Of a stretch of 21,765 bases of DNA, positions 20,289 through 21,765 are shown piece by piece; positions within the stretch are counted from its first letter, which is position 1, and each line of letters opens with the position of its first letter. Location of the stretch: positions 1 to 21,765 of the forward strand of contig CAZRHH010000051.1 in the NCBI GenBank assembly GCA_964599885.1, given 5' to 3'. A program made the translations under genes and the position numbers. Under the pieces are notes generated by a model. It saw nothing but the letters and a program-made list of their open reading frames with translations. It ran no database searches and was not told the DNA's origin. The stretch comes from CAZRHH01 sp964599885. Lineage in GTDB: Bacteria > Chloroflexota > Dehalococcoidia > DSTF01 > JACRBR01.

Positions 20289-21113
20289 CTATGGGGTCTG
20301 ACGCGGTGTCAGTGCCGGCATAGCCGCCGCCACCACCCCCAACGCCGCATCCACCACCGCGCGCTGCGGCCGATCGAGCAGCGGGCGCGCTTCGGCTGCG
20401 GCGAGCGCGTAGAGACGAAGGGCGGCGCGGCATGAGGCGTCGAGCGTCTCGCCGGATTCGCTGAGCGCGGCGGCTTGCGTCGACGCCCAGGGTTCGCCCA
20501 TGCGCTCGGCGACGAGATCCCACAGCACGTTCTCGCTGCTGTAGAGAATGCGGTGCCGCAGCGCGAGCAGCCCTGCGAGTTGCAGCGCGATCACCGAACG
20601 CTGGACAGCGGCTCCGTGCGCGTTCGCGACGGACAGCAAGCCCGCCAGCTTGTGTACTTCCTCGGCGAGGCCGGCGATCTCCTCGGCGACGCGCTCGTCG
20701 GCCGCTTTGGCGATCGTCTCCCACGTCCACGCGACGGCTTCGCGCTGGAGCTTCACGGCGATGCCGTCGGGGTCATGCAGGATGATCGCTTCGCGCCAGC
20801 CGGGGACGTACGTCGGCGCGAACTGCGGGTGGCGCATATCGGCGCGCGCGATCGCCGGCGTGTGGCGGCTCAGCGTCACTAGCTGCCCGCGCACGACCCG
20901 GCTCGAACGCAACCAGCCGCGGTTCTCGTCGGCGTTCGGGTAGCGCCGCACGATCGCGATCAGATCGATGTCCGAGTGCGCGTGTGCGTCGCCGCGGACG
21001 TGGCTGCCCGTGAGGGCGATGGCGCACGCTCCGCGGCCTGCGAGATCGCGCGCAACGGTGCGGGCGATGCGCATGATGGCGGGGTCGATGGCGTGTGAGC
21101 GTGCGTCGAGCAT
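20289..21113 (-). CDS. Nucleotidyltransferase-domain protein
   Basis: A 274-residue protein with the polymerase-beta-like nucleotidyltransferase signature: LTGSHVRGDAHAHSDIDLIAI (about 35-54, quoted in part) gives Gly36-Ser37 and the catalytic pair Asp48 and Asp50. The C-terminal half is mostly helical (a four-helix bundle-like region), as in aminoglycoside adenylyltransferase-like and HEPN-associated proteins. It may transfer NMP to a small molecule, RNA or protein; a resistance role cannot be claimed. It is monocistronic and convergent with the dockerin tail (3-base gap). A -10 box lies 6 bases before ATG 21113 with no Shine-Dalgarno. Confidence 0.8.
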   Translation of the reverse strand: MLDARSHAIDPAIMRIARTVARDLAGRGACAIALTGSHVRGDAHAHSDIDLIAIVRRYPNADENRGWLRSSRVVRGQLVTLSRHTPAIARADMRHPQFAPTYVPGWREAIILHDPDGIAVKLQREAVAWTWETIAKAADERVAEEIAGLAEEVHKLAGLLSVANAHGAAVQRSVIALQLAGLLALRHRILYSSENVLWDLVAERMGEPWASTQAAALSESGETLDASCRAALRLYALAAAEARPLLDRPQRAVVDAALGVVAAAMPALTPRQTP

Positions 21114-21119
21114 GGTGCA

Positions 21120-21125
21120 ATGGTA
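21120..21125 (-). promoter_or_regulatory. Candidate -10 TACCAT, predicts leaderless nucleotidyltransferase mRNA
   Basis: On the minus strand CTACCAT is followed by TGCACC (6 bases) and ATG 21113. This is the third example in the window of CTANNNT, 6 bases, ATG. Confidence 0.5.
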
Positions 21126-21200
21126 GGCGATGCGGACCGGAGTGCAGAAAAGCAGAGCGGCTGTAGTGTGCAGGCTGTCGACGCGCGCCGCGCCGCCAAC

Positions 21201-21214
21201 GGAGCTAAAGCTCC
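21201..21214 (+). repeat. Degenerate GGAGC-type hairpin
   Basis: GGAGC-TAAA-GCTCC followed by TCCGCTACGAG. The stem is shortened to 5 bp but the loop and CTAC tail are kept. It lies upstream of the nucleotidyltransferase gene and downstream of gyrA. Confidence 0.55.
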
Positions 21215-21279
21215 TCCGCTACGAGAGGGGCGAGCGGGCGCGGTGCTGGGCGCTCTTTCGCAGGGATGCGTGCGCGGGC

Positions 21280-21301
21280 GGACAGGTCTGAAGACCTGTC
21301 C
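21280..21301 (+). repeat. Dispersed hairpin GGACAGGTC-TGAA-GACCTGTCC
   Basis: Perfect 9-bp arms, a TGAA loop and a CCTAC tail. Stem sequence is unrelated to the GGAGC type, while loop and tail match. It lies 40 bases beyond the gyrA stop and may end that transcript. Confidence 0.7.
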
Positions 21302-21341
21302 CTACGGGTTCTACTCTCGTGAGCTTGGCTAACGCCGCGGC

Positions 21342-21764
21342 TTACCGCTTGCCCTTCGGCCGGCGGCCCTTGATGGGGGTGGGCTTGCGAGCCGGTTGCT
21401 TCTTGCCGGCGGGCGCTTCGGCTTCGGCTTCTTCTTCGAGACCGTCGAGCGCCTGCTGCTTCGCTTCGGTGGTGCCGTTGCCCATCTCGATCGTCGCCAG
21501 CGATGCGACGCAGTCACCCTGGCCGACGCTGATCACCGAGACGCCCTGAGCCGAGCGGCCCGTCATGCGGATCGAATCCATGCGCGTGCGGATGACGATG
21601 CCGTCGTTGCTGATGACGATCAGCTCCTGCGACGCATTCACCGTGCGCGACGCGATGACGGCGCCGGTCTTCTTCGTGATCTCGTAGTTGCGCACGCCCT
21701 GACCGCCGCGATGGTGCGCCGGGTAGTCGTCGAACGGGGGGCGCTGGCCGTAGCCGTTCTCGGT
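21342..21764 (-). CDS. gyrA: DNA gyrase subunit A, C-terminal end (partial)
   Basis: The frame enters from the right edge and runs 140 residues to TAA 21342-21344. The last blade of the GyrA C-terminal beta-pinwheel is visible: TENGYGQR, then RGGQGVRNYEITKKTGAVI, ELIVISNDGIVIRTRMDSIRMTGRSAQGV and a final GDCVASLATIE strand. This domain wraps DNA and gives gyrase its negative-supercoiling ability. The GyrA box lies in the unseen part. After the last strand comes an acidic segment (EEEAEAEA) and then a 25-residue tail very rich in Lys, Arg and Pro. ParC is less likely given the TENGYG and RGGxGVRN pattern. Confidence 0.93.
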   Translation of the reverse strand, partial: TENGYGQRPPFDDYPAHHRGGQGVRNYEITKKTGAVIASRTVNASQELIVISNDGIVIRTRMDSIRMTGRSAQGVSVISVGQGDCVASLATIEMGNGTTEAKQQALDGLEEEAEAEAPAGKKQPARKPTPIKGRRPKGKR

Positions 21765-21765
21765 G

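Noticed and set aside
20298..20312. CTGAC-GCGGT-GTCAG hairpin as a terminator
   Set aside because: The stem is only 5 bp, lies inside the end of the nucleotidyltransferase gene and has no T-tract.
1..21765. tRNA, rRNA, insertion sequence or prophage genes
   Set aside because: I found no cloverleaf-like segment, no transposase or integrase motif and no phage structural gene in either strand.

Overview
The window is GC-rich bacterial chromosome with densely packed genes on both strands. A secreted protein tail combining thrombospondin type 3-like Ca-binding repeats with a dockerin, an F420-type luciferase-like oxidoreductase, an HD-GYP protein, several start codons placed directly after a -10-like box, and many dispersed short hairpin repeats together suggest a Chloroflexota (Dehalococcoidia-like) genome, possibly metagenome-derived. 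That placement is inference; no rRNA or other phylogenetic marker is complete here.

Layout. 1-1109: the 3' end of a probable glycosyltransferase, overlapped by a methyltransferase with a zinc-ribbon N-terminus. 1110-1633: a gene-free stretch of repeats, including a three-copy tandem array of about 105 bp. 1634-3232: an LLM-class oxidoreductase and a small methyltransferase. 3323-5125 (minus): a GT87-like membrane glycosyltransferase with an extra C-terminal domain. 5492-6037: a four-helix membrane protein made of two near-identical halves, ending at a strong hairpin shared with the convergent HD-GYP protein (6113-7834, minus). 8027-8863: larE without other lar genes. 9170-11927 (minus): an alkaline-phosphatase-superfamily protein whose conserved segments look circularly permuted, followed by an alpha/beta hydrolase. 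12128-12834: a Phd/VapC-type toxin-antitoxin pair. 12928-13566: an unassigned protein. 13772-18112 (minus): cobalamin-dependent methionine synthase behind an HTH regulator with an MmyB-like ligand domain. 18292-19719: a secreted lipase-like protein, divergent from the regulator, with a palindrome between them. 19725-20285: an orphan dockerin/Ca-repeat tail. 20289-21113 (minus): a nucleotidyltransferase. 21342-21764 (minus): the C-terminal end of GyrA.

How it fits together. Most of the window is housekeeping or accessory metabolism with no single large system. The most interesting signals are the apparent circular permutation of the phosphatase, the duplicated membrane protein, a family of hairpins that share a loop and tail but not a stem sequence, a recurrent CTANNNT-6 nt-ATG arrangement that predicts leaderless mRNAs, and the lower-GC secreted lipase joined to a broken dockerin tail by a run of four stop codons.
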